Of a stretch of DNA of 64,000 nucleotides, positions 39,081 through 52,049 are shown in pieces. Source of the DNA: Datisca glomerata (Eukaryota > Streptophyta > Magnoliopsida > Cucurbitales > Datiscaceae); assembly GCA_003255025.1 (NCBI GenBank), contig QANY01002420.1, positions 620,001 to 684,000 on the forward strand, in the 5' to 3' direction. How positions within the stretch are numbered: the stretch's first letter is position 1; each line of letters begins with the position of its first letter. Both the position numbers and the translations under genes were made by a program. The notes beneath the pieces were generated by a model that was not told the origin of the DNA, made no database searches, and worked only from the letters and a program-made list of their open reading frames with translations.

Positions 39081-40527
39081 TGTGTCCTAAGAAGCACTAG
39101 AATTATATTGTTTCTATCAAGACATTTAATTCTGAATAATAATAAATAATTTATTCTTAATTATGTACAATACATTCTTGTTAAAAGGTTCACAAGCATA
39201 TCAACACTTGTTTTATGAATCATATGGAGTTTAGATCATAGGAACATGATACTTATCCAGGAGTTTTTTATGACTTGAAAAATATTTATGTTTCGCAGTC
39301 TAGTGAAGTGGTCTCTTTACTAAGATAGATCGCAATACATTAACTCTATCATGTAGAGTGACTTACCTTAAAAAATCATAACTCATCGTTCTTATATTTA
39401 ATGATTAAGATTATATGAGTTTATATATCTGTAGGCTAGATAGTTGAGTTGTTAGATAGTGAGGATGTCTAGATTCTCAATAATAGAGATCATATACACT
39501 TTTAAGTAAGTGACATAGTACTCCTTGATTGAACATGTTTATGTGATCATTGCAATCTAAATACTTAGTATCTCTACTTATTTAATCAAAGTACTGATAA
39601 TTTTATTTTAGACATCAAGTATGGAAGTATCATGTTTGATTAGTAGAACGATATTTGAAACTCGAGGAACAAGAGACTTATAAATAGTTAGATAATAGTT
39701 TATCTAATTATATATGGTACTATATTATTGATGGGCAACCCATAATGAATAATAGGTGAGGATATTTGCATTGATTAATATAAAATATGATTGGAGTTCA
39801 ATTATAATTTTATAGTAGAATAAATCATACTTAATAATTTATATATGTGATCATGGGTTTTGTTGGTAGAGTTTATTAATTACTTAGTCTTAAAAATTAT
39901 AGTTTTTATCGTGACTAGTAAATAATAGGTACTTCATGGATACCTCATAGTCAACCAAACCAATCCTAATTTTAGAGATCAAAATTATTAATTAAATTAA
40001 TTTAAGTTAATTTTAATCGAGATGTAATTTTCAGCAATTCATGACTGTTAAATTTCACTACAAATATGGGACTTCTATCAAATTGGGTGTAAGCCAATTG
40101 GCATAATTAGTGATAGGAGAGAAAACCCTAGAAATTCTATTTTCCCTAGCCAAAATTGAGAGAGGACAAGAAAATTCAAATCTTTTATTCCAAGTGGCAA
40201 AACACTAACTTGTTTATGACCCGGGGAATAGTGAGGAAGATCATGAAGTATCGATAAACGGTACACGAAGGGTCTAGAAAGCGTGCGTTCGACGATTCAC
40301 GACGACACTGGTGGTCAGTGTAGGCGGTGACTTCTCGGGAGTTTTCACGATTTCATGTTAGATCAAGGACTCACGCATAGATCAAGTATCATATAGTGGA
40401 AAAAAATCTTCAATTTTTGGGTTCACACATCAAATGTACAAGTTTTATATTCGTCTTAGCACATATTAGATTATTTAATGACTAGATTTTAAGATAGGGA
40501 CAGTTTTTTGCAACGCCAATCCCTTCA
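39081..40527 (+). mobile_element. LTR A of copia family 2, followed by a primer binding site
   Basis: About 1447 bp, similar over its length to LTRs B (41231) and C (54469). Shared blocks include acattcttgttaaaagg, ttagatagtgaggatgt-like words, gtttattaattattta and a terminal ccaatccc/ttca. It ends directly at a primer binding site, which makes it a 5' LTR. The start is placed at TGTGTCCTAA by comparison with B and is uncertain by some bases. Confidence 0.72.
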
Positions 40528-40541
40528 ATTGGTATCATAAC
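40528..40541 (+). other. Primer binding site (initiator tRNA-Met type)
   Basis: attggtatcataac right after LTR A matches the common plant retroelement site TGGTATCAGAGC, with one change. Initiator tRNA-Met is the usual primer. Confidence 0.75.
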
Positions 40542-41230
40542 CTCATTCTAGATCTATTTGTTAGATGTCTATTGTTTGAACGAATACACTATAGATTATT
40601 GTATTCGTAGAGCCCTAACTCATTTTTAGAGGGAAAATTTATGAAGCCACTGTTTTTCCTTATGAACAAATACACTTAGATTCTTGTCAACTTTCCTCGA
40701 GAAAGTTAGGATTTTTCTGATGTAATTATTTTGAATTAGGTGGAGATCGAATCGATGCTAAAGGGAATCAAGAAACAACGCATCGCGGCAGTGTCGCAAG
40801 CGGTTGCACTGTGTGCGATGATCATTTCTTCACGACGGTAATTGGCTGTTACGAGTTGGATGTGGCGTTACGCGCTGGCAATTGGTGGCAACGGGTCTCG
40901 GCAACAGTGGTGGACGGCATACGGCTGCGGCATGCAGCCAGTGGTGGGACATGTCATGATAAGTAGTGATAGACGATTTGCAGGGCCAAGATATCACATC
41001 TCAACCTATCGTGAAGAACTATTTATTTTTAAATTAATTTTGATGATTTTAGGTGCATTACTTTGAAAGATTATCGTTATGTATTGAACATGTATAGAAA
41101 CTTGATATATGTTGCCTATCTATATTTGGAAGGCTATCATTTTAATTTTTCAAATGCTTTAACATTAGAAAGAATAAGAGTTTCATTCCTTCTGGTGCAT
41201 TGGTTGATAATTTATATTTTACATTATGAT
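40542..41230 (+). mobile_element. Copia family 2 leader, no coding domains
   Basis: An untranslated leader with a GC-rich patch (about 40770-40960: gcgatg, ggcaac, cggcatg words), then AT-rich DNA up to LTR B. No gag or pol follows, so the body of the element is missing here. Short frames (40842-41066, 41063-41347) are not supported. Confidence 0.5.
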
Positions 41231-42922
41231 TGTGCCCTTAATAGCCTTAGAATTATCGTGTATTTAATGACACATTTAATTCTAATTTATAATGGTTTGT
41301 TCTTATATTATGTGAGTTACATTCTTGTAAAAGGTCCAAAAATATAATAGTACATGTTTACGGGTGCTATGGAGTTTAGCTCATGGAAACATAATATTTA
41401 ACCAAGAGTTCTGTATGACTTGAAATGCCTTTTATTCACAGTCTAGTCAGGTTTGGCACTTTACTAAGATAAGATGCAATACATTAACCCTATTATATAG
41501 AGTGACTTACCTTGGTCACTAGGTAGAGTATATGGATAATGTGCTAGTATGTTTGGAATGTATTGAATTGACTGATGAGTTTGATTTTCAGTAAAAGTAT
41601 TATCTTTAGAAAATCACAACTCATTGCTATTATATTACGAGTGCTCTTAATATGAAGAGTTATGAGCTCATATTTATTAGTTCAGATGGTTTAATCTACT
41701 ATAATTGAGACTCTATGAGTCAATACATATGTACGTTAGATGACTGGATAGTTAGATAGTGAGGATGTATATATTCTCAATAGTAGAGTCCATAGACCTT
41801 TTTAAGTAAGTACATAGTACCCTTAACACAATCCGTTTATGTGATCATAGTAAACGAAGTGCCTAGTATCTCTAATGATTTAGTTATACATTTGATAATT
41901 TTACTTGAAACATCGAGTATGAAAATTATAATGAATGATAAGTAGAATGAGATTTAGAGCTTATGGAACAAGAGATGTAAATAATAGTTAGATAGTACTT
42001 TATCAAATTATACGTGATTCTATAATATGAAGGGGAAACACGTAATGAATAGGTTGAAGGTAATTACATCTATTAATATGAAATAGTTAAAGGAATTCGA
42101 TTAAAAAATTTATAGTGAAATAAATTATAATTAATAATTAATAAATTCGAAGATGAGTTTAGTAAGTAGAGTTTATTAATTATTGAGCCATGAGTATTTT
42201 TATCTTCATAGTCCACGAGCTAGCCTATGAGCTATAGGTATTGTCATAGTGGTAATAAATAGATGCATCATGGATGTCTAGTAGTCAACCAAGTCGGTCC
42301 TAATCATAGTGATGAATTTTTTTAACTAAAATTAGTTTAATTAGTTTTAATTAAGAAATTTTAGTGATCCTGACCATTGATTTTCAATTAATCCTAGTCA
42401 TTGAATTTCACTATAAATAGGAGGTTTCTCCGAGAGATGCAAGCTAAGCCTATTGGCATCACTAGTAAGAGTATAGGAAACCCTAGGGAGACTCAACATT
42501 CTCCCTAGCCAAAATTTAGAGAGGCCAGGAAAATTTTGATTTTTCTTCCAAATGCCCACACACAGAAAATCGGTTGATGACCGAGGAATAAAGAGGAAGA
42601 TTGTGAGGTATCGATTCATGCTTTATGGCATTTCACGACTCATGATTCATGACAACTCACAGTGTTTTGTGACAGTAACTGATAGTCCATGGCATGGGCA
42701 AGTGGCAGTGTCCAAGGTGACTCTTGTCATGTTATTAATGGTATTCATGCGTAGATCGAGGATAGTTCATGCGTACATCAAAAAATCGTATCGTGAAGAA
42801 AAATATTCAAATCTAAGGGTTAGCATCAAGGGTATGATTTTTGTATTTGTTCTAGCATAGATTAGATTGTATAATATTTAGATTTAAGATCGTGACAGTT
42901 TACCGCTGCACCAATCCTTTGA
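41231..42922 (+). mobile_element. LTR B of copia family 2
   Basis: About 1692 bp, starting TGTGCCCTTA and ending ccaatcctttga, where A and C end in ttca. It shares many blocks with A and C (ttacattcttgtaaaaggtc, ttgacttacc-like words, aaccctagggagac near its 3' part). No primer binding site follows. The sequence goes straight into pol, so leader and gag were lost. Confidence 0.72.
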
Positions 42923-44307
42923 ATCTGTTACGCCTAAAAGATTAATGTTGCATGATCCTGAAGTATACCTAAAAGAAGAAAGGTTTCTCATGATAACAAA
43001 ACATATATGTGGCACTTAAGTTTGGGCCATATTAATCTAAATAGCATCCAAAGACTAGTATGAGATGGACCTGTTAGATCCTTAAGCATAGAGTCTTTAC
43101 TAGTTTGTGATCCTTGTATAAAAGGTTAGATGACCAAGAGACATTTTGAGGTAAAATGACATAGAGCTTTATAACCATTGTTGTCTTGGACCAATAAATG
43201 TCCAAGCTAGATGTGGCTATGAGTATTTCATGACTTTCACAGATGATTACACAAAATACAACTACATATTATGAATGCATAAAAAATCTAAAATTGTTGA
43301 GAAATTCAAAGAGTTTAAGAGCGAAGGTCGATAGATAGAAAGATAAAATGTCATTGATCATATCGATAAGGTGAGCATCTCTGTGATATTCATGGACCAT
43401 TTAGTCAAGAATGAGATTTCATCCTAGCTCACTACACTGGGGATTCTCCAGTAGAATGTTGTAGCTGAGAAGAGAAAAAGAACTCTCTTAAAACATTGTG
43501 AGATCTATGATAAGCAATTTCACCCTTCATGTTTCCTTTTGAGGATATGCCTTGGAAACTGTTGCAATTCACATTCTTAAGCTAACACATTCTAAAGCAG
43601 TATCCGAGACTCATCTAGAGTTATGGAATGATCATAAACTGAGGGATATGCTGCTAAGTTAGAACCTATGTAGGACGTAAGTGTTTTTGTTGGGTATGCA
43701 AAAGGAACAAGAGAATTCCTATTTCATAGTATTGAGGAGCAAAAGTATTTGTTAGCCCGAATGTTGTCTTCTTAGAGGATGACTATATTACCAAATTCAG
43801 GTGTAGATATAGTTGTTCTAAAAGAGTTAGTTGACTCTAACACTGGCGTCAAGATCGATCGCAGTAAATAAGGATGTTATTGAGAAATAGATGAAAAAGG
43901 AGAGCGAAAATGAAGTACTTTCTAGTACTACACAGCCACATCATAGTGGGAGGGAGCCACATCCAAATGAGAGGTACATGTTCTTGTTAGTGATTTTCAA
44001 GTCTGTCTTGGAGGAATATGACTCAAAATTTTGAAATTACAATGAGGCTATTAAAGATGTTGATGCAGATCATTAGCAAACAATGATGGAGTCTGAGATG
44101 TATTCAATGCACTCAAGTAGAGTATGTGAGCTTGAACAAGCACTTGAGCTGGCAAAACCCATTGGGTGTAAGTAGGTTCGACACAAACACAAAAGTGGTA
44201 ACCTTCATTGCTCGACTTGTTGCAAAAAGGGTACTATAAAAAAAGAAAGAATCAATTATCAGGTACTTTTCCTCAGTAGCATGTTGTAGTCTATAACGAT
44301 ATTGTTG
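42923..44307 (+). pseudogene. Copia family 2 pol, left half
   Basis: GAG-pre-integrase reads MWHLSLGHINLNSIQRLV (about 43010-43065) with VCDPC (about 43105). Integrase traces follow (FTDDYTK near 43240, CDIHGP near 43385, GVVAEKRKR-like near 43465). Then come the FVGYAKGTRE-like C-terminus (about 43690-43720) and VFLEDDYITKF (about 43765-43800). The start of reverse transcriptase (DTNTKVVTFIARLVAKRV, 44180-44230) runs to the insertion point at 44307 and continues at 53184. Many stops. Confidence 0.78.
44303..44307. repeat. 5-bp target duplication of the minus-strand copia, left copy
   Basis: tgttg, identical to 53184-53188. Joining the flanks with one copy removed restores a continuous copia reverse transcriptase reading. 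Confidence 0.85.
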
Positions 44308-44603
44308 TGTTGGATTGGGTTCTAAAATTTGATGAAAATTAATGAACCACGAACGGTTCATGGGCGGAATATAAAAAAATTTCAAAATAAACATTTAATC
44401 AAATTAAATGTAAAACATTTTTTATGATCATGCGTATTTTGAGAAACGTATTTAGAATAGGTAGAAATAATTTAGTACCTATTTCTTGTGTCGGAGAAAT
44501 TCTGATTTGATGAAATTCAATTAATCATCTTGCGATCTTCGTTATTCGCAGAACTTCAAATAATCTTCACACCAACAATGAATCATAGGATTTAGAAGTA
44601 TAT

Positions 44604-44611
44604 CTTACAAG
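44604..44611. repeat. 8-bp target duplication of the hAT element, left copy
   Basis: cttacaag; the right copy, ctcacaag at 48423-48430, differs at one base. Confidence 0.8.
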
Positions 44612-47600
44612 TAGGGGTGTAAGTAAAACTGAGAAACCGACTAGACCACCTGAATCGGGCCTAACTGATGTAGTTCGACTGGTCTTTGCAATTCTAGTGG
44701 TTCGGTTCAGTTGTATCAATTAAAAAATAAGTTCGATGTGCGGTTTTTGTGGAAAAACCGCACCGCACCAAACTAAACTTAACTGCAAATATATATATAT
44801 ATACACCTCTATAATTTGCCCTAATTTGCCTTCTTCTCACACCCCCTCCACCCTCGAAGGACAACTCGAGTCGAGAGACGAGAGAGGCGACTGCTATCAA
44901 CGATAAAGGAGTGGCACCTACTTTGTTCGGATGCTCATGCGATGAAGGAATGACACCTATTTGCTCGAATGCTTGATGACGAAGGGGAGATTTGTTTGCT
45001 TGACTGCTCGATGATGAATGGGAGACTTATTTTCTTGACTTCTCAATGACGAATGGGAGATCTGGTTGCTTGACTGCTCGATGATGAATGTGAGATCTGT
45101 TTGCTCGACTACTAACAATGAAGGTGAGATCTGGTCTACTATCTCTCTCTGTATCTCCTTCTTTCTGTATGAATTTTAGTTTGTATCTATATTTCTCTAT
45201 ACTAGATAGAAGATTTGTAAATCGATAAATTCATGTAGTTTATATATATAATAATGATAAATAAAAAATAAGAAAAACTATAATCAAATCACACATCTAA
45301 GTATCCAACAAAATGTCAGCATTACAATTGTTTAGAGTTCACTGTTAAACACTTTTCTTTTCCTTCAACAAGATCCAATATGCAAAATAACATTAAATAA
45401 AGAAAAAATCAAATATTCATGGCAATTGATAGTATTTGCAGTGAATAAGAAGATTGAAGCAGCACTCATAAGCAAATGATTACCCAAAAGTAAGTTTTTA
45501 ATAGATAAAACAGAAACCAAACACAATATATACTAAAATATGAGCTCCACCGAAACAACCCACCATTGCTACACATCCCATTGATATTATCATCAAATGA
45601 AACCTAGAAAAAAGAAACTAAGAAAAGAGAAATAGTTCACTACTTTACCGGCCAACTAAAAGTGAGACCCAAAGCGAAATGAAGAAGATTGAACAAGCAA
45701 ATTAAGTTTGCTTATTTTGTCTAACTTATTACCTTATTGGGATGTCAGCTTGTTTTTTTTGACTATATAGTTTAGAAATTATTGCCTTAAATTGTGTGAC
45801 TATATAGTTTAGAAATTAATATTGATTTGAGTTAATGAGTCTCAGTTAATGATTTTCTATATGGGAAAATCAAAGACGGGAAAATTGATATTTGGTTCAA
45901 AGTCTCCTTAATTGTCACTGAGACCCCCCAACAGTGGGTAAGAGAAAATCGTCTAGGGAGCCTTCAATTATTTGGGATTCATTTACTAAGAATGAACATG
46001 ATGAAGAAGGTAATGTAACATCCACATGTGATTATTGTAAATAAGTTTTCAAATCTCATTCTAGACACAATGGGACCTCAAATATACTAGGACACTTGGA
46101 TATATGCAAAAAGAATCCTAATAGGTTTCTTTATCCTAAACAAAAGACTTTGGGTTTTGAAATTAAGGAGGTTGATGGTTCACAAATTTGTAATTTGGTT
46201 GCCACTAGTTATAGTGAGAATAAATGTAGAAAGGCACTTGCAAAATTCATTATCCAAATTGAGCTACAATTTAACTTGTTAAGGCTGATTCTTTTCGTGA
46301 CTATAGCTATACTTTGCACCCAAATTTAATATTCCATCACAGGTTATGGTTGCTAACTATTGCTTCCAACTATTCTTAGATGAGAAGAAAAAGCTACAAA
46401 GCTTCTTTAATAAATCAAAACAAATAGTATGTCTTACTACAAACATATGGACATCTATTCAAAATTTTAACTATATGGTGTTAACTGCTCACTATATTGA
46501 TAAACAATGAAGTTTACAAAAGAGAATTCTAAACTTTTGTTTAATTTCTAGTCATAAAGGAGAGTCAATAGGTTTGCAAATTGAGAATGATTTGCTTGAA
46601 TGGGGTATTGATAGAATTTTTATTGTGACTATTGATAAAGCCGATGCGAATGATGTTGCAGTGACTTATTTGAAAAGATATAAGAAAAATTGGAATGGGA
46701 TGGTGTTGGATGGCCATTTTTTACATATGAGATGTTGTGCACATATTGTAAACTTAATTGTATCTGACGGTTTGAAGGATCTCTATGGATCTATCGTTAG
46801 GATCCGCAATGCTGTAAGATATATGAGGTCCTCACCGACTAGATTAGTTTAGTTTAAGGCTTGTGTTGAGGTGGCGAAGATTTTCTCCAAAAGCATTTTG
46901 TGTCTAGATTATCCCACTAGATGGAACTCAGCTTACATAATGTTGGAGGCTACTGAAAAGTTTCAAAATGCTTTTGAAATACTCGAGGAGTAAGATGCAC
47001 AATACTCCATGGATTGTCTTAGAGATGGGGGAAAGAAGGGAGGCCTCCTAGTTATGATGATTGGGATAATGCTCGTGTCTTTATTAAGTTTTTTAAAGTA
47101 TTTAATGAAATGACTATAAGACTTTTTAGTTCTTTGCATGTGTGTTCGAATGGATTCTTTCTAGAGCTTTGTAAGATTGAAAGTCTGATTTGAAAGTATT
47201 CAAGGATTATCTTTTGAGTAAGATGACATCTAGCATGAAAATGAAGTTTGATAAGTATTGGAGAAGTTTTGAGAAAGTGAACTTTTTATTGTTTGTAGCT
47301 GTTGTGCTTGACCCACGATTGAAAATGAAGTTCATTGATTATTGTTTTTCAATTCCAAATGATGTTGGTGTTGTTAAAGAGTCAACATAGAAGGTTGAGT
47401 TGGTTTTGAGAAGATTGTCTGATGCATATAAGAGTGATGTAATGATAGAAGTCAAAGATGCATCATCTTCTCAACACGTGGTTCAGGATGATGAAGATGA
47501 GTTTGACTTCACCTCTACATTTTCTAAGCATATGAATGAAGAGGAAAATGTGGACAACAAGTCAGAATTAGATCAATATTTATCGGCATCTTGTGATAAA

Positions 47601-48422
47601 AAAGTTGATGATTTTGATCTTCTTAATTGGTGGAAGGTGAACTCTTCTAGATATCTGGTATTTGCGTTGATGGCTAGAGATGTATTGGCAATTCTGATTT
47701 CAACGGTTGCTTCAGAATCTACTTTTAGTACCATTGGGTGTATACTTGATCAGTGTCGTAGCTCATTGACTCTTAAAACTGTCCAAGCCCTTGTTTGTTT
47801 ACAAGATTAGTTTCAATCTTCGTAAATCGACATTGTTGAACCACTTGAGAATAGTGAAAAGCTGGATAAAGGTATCTCATTTTATATTTTTATTTTTATT
47901 ATGTTAAATTTTAGTTGTGCTATTAATCTTAATGTACATTTTTTGTTTGTTCTTTAGAGTTAATGACTAAAGAGAAGTCCGTAATAGTGGGGGACGATGC
48001 CGAGTAGTACGACGGAGGAGCTACTATTTAATTGCTTCATTGTACCATGTGTTATATTCATTTTATATAATGTTTTTATTTATAATATTATGGTTGTGGA
48101 AGATTCATGCCAAGATTGACATTTGGCAGATTTTGTAATGATTTCAGGATATTTTTAAGTGTTTTAGACCTTTAGCAGATTATATAAGTGTATTTTGGGC
48201 CTTCTGTATTAGTATTTTTAAGTGTTTTATATGGTTTATTATAGGTAGAAATGGTTTGGTAATTTTTTTCACTTTTTTTATATATATTTTTTCTGGCAGG
48301 ACAAAATCATAAACCAAACCAGTTTTGGATGGTTCGGTTCTGATATTTGAAAAAAAAAAAATTTATGGTTCGGTTCCAAAAATACCCTTAAATTAAGATG
48401 AACCGAACTGATTACACCTCTA
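44612..48422 (+). mobile_element. Autonomous-type hAT transposon, inactive
   Basis: 3811 bp. The ends are taggggtgtaag on the left and, complemented, tagaggtgtaat on the right, with 8-bp duplications outside. Both are the norm for hAT elements. Inside the ends lie ggttcggttc-type words (about 44698-44710 and 48330-48375), a TA run (about 44790-44802), a CT-rich leader, then a transposase gene on the plus strand. Stop codons make the transposase inactive. Confidence 0.9.
45920..47815 (+). pseudogene. hAT transposase (BED finger, RNase H-like core, dimerisation domain), broken
   Basis: N-terminus: SIIWDSFTK, then a BED zinc finger with CDYC (about 46027-46038) and SNILGHLDICKK (about 46078-46113). 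Middle: CLTTNIWTSIQNFNYMVLTAHYID (about 46430-46500), GIDRIFIVTIDKADANDVAV (46604-46663) and HFLHMRCCAHIVNLIVSDGL (46716-46775) give the core and the conserved CAAHxLNL-like motif. Then LDYPTRWNSAYIML (about 46902-46943) and LDPRLKMKFIDY (47310-47345). C-terminus: SELDQYL, LLNWWKVNSSRY and ILISTVASESTFSTIG (about 47562-47740), the hATC dimerisation region. Family members are RICESLEEPER-like. Stops at about 46041, 46507, 46849 and 46990 and a frameshift near 47190 break it. Confidence 0.9.
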
Positions 48423-48430
48423 CTCACAAG
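48423..48430. repeat. 8-bp target duplication of the hAT element, right copy
   Basis: ctcacaag, one mismatch to 44604-44611. Confidence 0.8.
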
Positions 48431-49689
48431 TTTATTGCCAGGAGTAGAGTGTGGGCTCTCTAAACAATTGAGGAAGAAAAAAGATAATTTTTTCTTCTTC
48501 CTTTTATAGGTTCGGCGGCCACAAGGGAGGGGTGAGAGAAACTCTTTTCTGCTCTATCTAATCACACAATGTGGTTAGGATTATTTCAACACATCTTAGG
48601 GATGCAACTCTAATGTCATCTCTTATACAATAATTACAGAATTTACACATATACCTATATATGTTAAATTTTCAAAAATCTCCTCCCTCTGCACTACTAT
48701 CTACGATTTTTACATCTCTCGTAGTGTCAATACTGTGTCCAAATTCATCAATCTAAATTGATAAATTGAATTGATCTCTATCAATTAATTAATTTCTTTT
48801 ATTCACTAATTATCTAATAAATAAAAAACAAAAAATTAATTAATTTAGACATTAATTTAATTCTTCACTAATTTAACGATGACACTTATCACATATGAGT
48901 TTAAGATGTGTACCTTGGTTTTAAAACACGTTTTTGGTCCAACTGATTTTATTTCTCATTCTTGTCATTATGAGCTACTCGTGAGACTGAATGAACCCAC
49001 ATGAATAAAGCTATGGAATTCAAATACTTTATCTCCATATATTCTTGACATATTTAATCATGTTATTGTACGACTCCACTATAGGTCCGATGCCGAATCA
49101 ACTCTCGATTCACACGCACTATATTTTTACGTTGGCGCTAATAAACATATTTATTTCACGGTCTACAGAATACTTTACGATGCTACCCTTCGTGAATATT
49201 AGTAATAAGAGCTAGATGTCAAATGATCATTTTACCTCACAATTAAGGTAATCATGAAAATACCCTTAAGGTGTAACAATTAGATTTAGAGCTAGATAAA
49301 CGGTTTTGCTCTAAACTGATTTGTTACTCATCTATTCAACATGTTCCATCACATGTCTAGGTGAACCGTTAGAGTCTCCACTCTCATGTCCCAAGACCGG
49401 CATCATTTGGTTCAACCTAATAGTCGTAATGAAACTCGATTACCTAGTCGATCTTAAGACTGCGAATAACATTCTGAACTATTTCAGAAAAGTTTATCTA
49501 GAAGACCCCACTATCTTTACTCTTCTTACGTTGATAATAGTTCCAAGATTGGAGTAAATTATAAACACACTTTTTAAAGAGAAACTTTCATTTATTCATT
49601 AAATTCAATATTACAAAAATGTCAGAGAAATAACTAAGTAATCATAAATAGTTATTACACCCTAGTTTATGGATATAATTCCAACAATC

Positions 49690-51990
49690 ACCCACTTTGA
49701 CTAAAGTAGACGTGTAAATCTCGTATCTCCATGCTCTCTAGATGACCATCAAAGAATTTACTTCTTAAAGTCTTCATGAATAGATTTGTCAGGTTGTTGA
49801 CCGTCGATATGTGTGTTACTACAACATCTCCACTCTAAATAATCTCTCTGATGAGGTGATACTTACGTTCTATGTGTTTGGATCTTTTGTAGCTCCTCAG
49901 TTCCTTCAAGTTTGCTATAGCCTTACTATTATCGCAATAAAGTGTCATGGGTTTGTCACCTTCTGGAATTACTTCTTGAGTCTTCAGGAATTTTTTAAGC
50001 CATACAGTCTCCTTTACAGCTTCACAAGCTCCCACATACTAAGCTTCCATGGTCGAGTCAGCAATGCAAGATTGTTTGATACTTCTCCATATTGTTGCTC
50101 CACCATTAAGGATGAACATCGATCCTGAAGTGGACCTCCTAGGATCCTCTTTGCTTAGAAATTAGAGTCGGTATAACCCGTAATATTCAAGTTAGTACCT
50201 GAATACACAAGCATGTAGTTCCTCGTTCTCCTAAGATACTTGAGGATATGCTTGAAGGCATTCCAATGCTCGAGTCTAGGATTAGATTGGAAACAACTCA
50301 CCACGCCCACAACGTAGTAAATATCTGGCCTAGTATAAAGTATCACATACATGATACTTCTTATGGCTGAGACATAGCGAATATTTCTCACGTCTTCCTC
50401 TTTTAAAGGAGTCTTGGGAGACTGCTCCTTGGAGGGACTGACTCCATGCCTAAAGGGAAGATATCCTTTCTTGAAGTCTTGCATACTGAAGCGATCCATC
50501 ACATTATCAATATATTATGCTTGACATAGTGTCAATTGTTTATTCTTCCTATCTCGAAAGATCTAAATACCTAAGACAGATGCAATTTCTCCAAGATCCT
50601 TCATATCAAATTATTTTACAAGCCAAATCTTGACATCATAAAATTTTTCTACATCATTCCCAATGAGTAGAATATCATCCACGTATAAGATTAGAAAAAC
50701 CACATTCCCTTCATGTATTAGCTTATACACACAGGGTTCAACCACTAACTATTCAAAACCAAAGTTCTTGATAGTTTCATCGAATTTGATATTCCACGAT
50801 CTGGACATTTTCTTAAGTCTATAAATGGACTTCAGTAGTTCAAAAACCTTGGCCTCTTGGCCTTTCACTACAAACCCATCTGGTTGAGCCATATAAATGC
50901 GCTCTTCAAGATTTCTATTTTAGAAATGGAGTTTTATCGTCCATCTGTCAAATTTCATAATCGATGACAACATCAATGAACGTGATGATTCAGATGGACT
51001 TAAGCATGGCCACCGACAAGAAGGTGTACTCGTAGTCAATACCTTCCTTTTGGGTGTAGCCTTTGACTACTAGCCTAACTTTGAATGTCTCTGCATTCTC
51101 ACCTGGACCTCTCTTTTTCTTATAAATTCATTTACACCCTACAGAATCTACCCCTTTAAGAGGATCTACAAGTTTTAATACTATGTTTGAGTACATCGAT
51201 TGTATCTCAATGTTCATGACGTTTTGTCATAGGTTTACTTCAGGACCAGCCATGGCCTCTAAGTAGGAAACATGTTCATCGCGATCCTTATATGAGACAG
51301 TTATTAAGGTATCACCATAAGACATGTACCTGTCAGGTTGTCTCACAACCCTCCCACTATGTGGAGGCTTCATAGGCTCTGGCTCCTGCTGTGGTTCTTC
51401 CATGATTGAATCGAGAATAATTTTTGATTGAGGAGTCGGTGGCCTCTCACTCAATAATTCCTCTACCATAAGCGTGTTTCTCGGCTTCATACTTCTTATA
51501 TAGTTCTCCTCAAGAAAACATGTATTTGTGCTCACAAATATTTTTTTATCGGCCGGACTATAAAAGACGTATACATTAGTTCCCTTAAGATAACCTACAA
51601 ACATGCATAATTCTAATTGACTGGCTAACGTGCCTGTCTTCGGTCTTAGTACATGTACTGGGCATCCCCATATCTTAAGGTGGCTTACGGATGACTTTCG
51701 TCCACTTCATATTTCATATGGTGTACTAGGCACCATCTTTGACGGAACTTGATTCAGAATATATGTCATTTTTTCGAAGGCATATCTCGAGAACGAATTT
51801 GAGAGGGATGAGTAACTCATCATTGATTCATTCTCTCTAACACACCATTCTATTCTAGAGTAACAGGTGATGTAAGTTGAGAAAGAACACCTTCTTCCTT
51901 AAGAAATTCTTTGCATTATCCTAGCAAGTACTATCCGGCACGATCAGATCGTTCTGCCAGGTATTGTAAGTTGAGAAAAAAATACTTTCT
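49690..51990 (-). pseudogene. Minus-strand copia pol (integrase end, RT, RNase H), broken
   Basis: Minus-strand order: an integrase remnant (GVLSQLTSP-like near 51890, WGYALE-like and the KPSLRHLRIWGCPAY equivalent near 51650), then MFVGYLKGTNVYVFYSPADK and VSTNTCFLEENYI (51604-51495). Reverse transcriptase has an LILYVDDILL palm (about 50695-50665) and RHGVSPSKEQSPKTP (about 50445-50400). RNase H reads YVSAIRSIMYVILYTRPDIY (about 50385-50320), then LKYLRRTRNYMLVYSGTNLN and GACEAVKETVWLKKFL (50032-49985), ending KHIERKYHLIREII (49874-49835). Stops and frame changes occur between blocks. Confidence 0.85.
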
Positions 51991-52030
51991 TCCTTAATTC
52001 CTTCTCTCTAACACACCATTCTAATTACTA
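51834..52030. repeat. Local duplication at the deletion scar of the minus-strand copia
   Basis: ttctctctaacacaccattct occurs at about 51830 and 52003. tgtaagttgagaaa with a following cttcttccttaa occurs at about 51871 and 51965. Integrase sequence ends here and LTR sequence begins shortly after. Confidence 0.75.
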
Positions 52031-52049
52031 CTCTGACACACCATTTCGA

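Larger units (their letters stand above)
44308..49686 (-). mobile_element. 3' LTR of the minus-strand copia, split by a hAT element
   Basis: After removal of 44612-48422 and one target copy, about 1560 bp remain. The part 48560-49686 matches 52070-53183 (shared blocks: cacatcttaggga, tgtaacaattagattta, catgtctaggtgaaccgtta, gtttatctagaagaccc, aaaatgtcagagaaataact). The block just inside it (atcacccactttgac, 49687-49701) is the complement of a polypurine tract. Confidence 0.85.
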
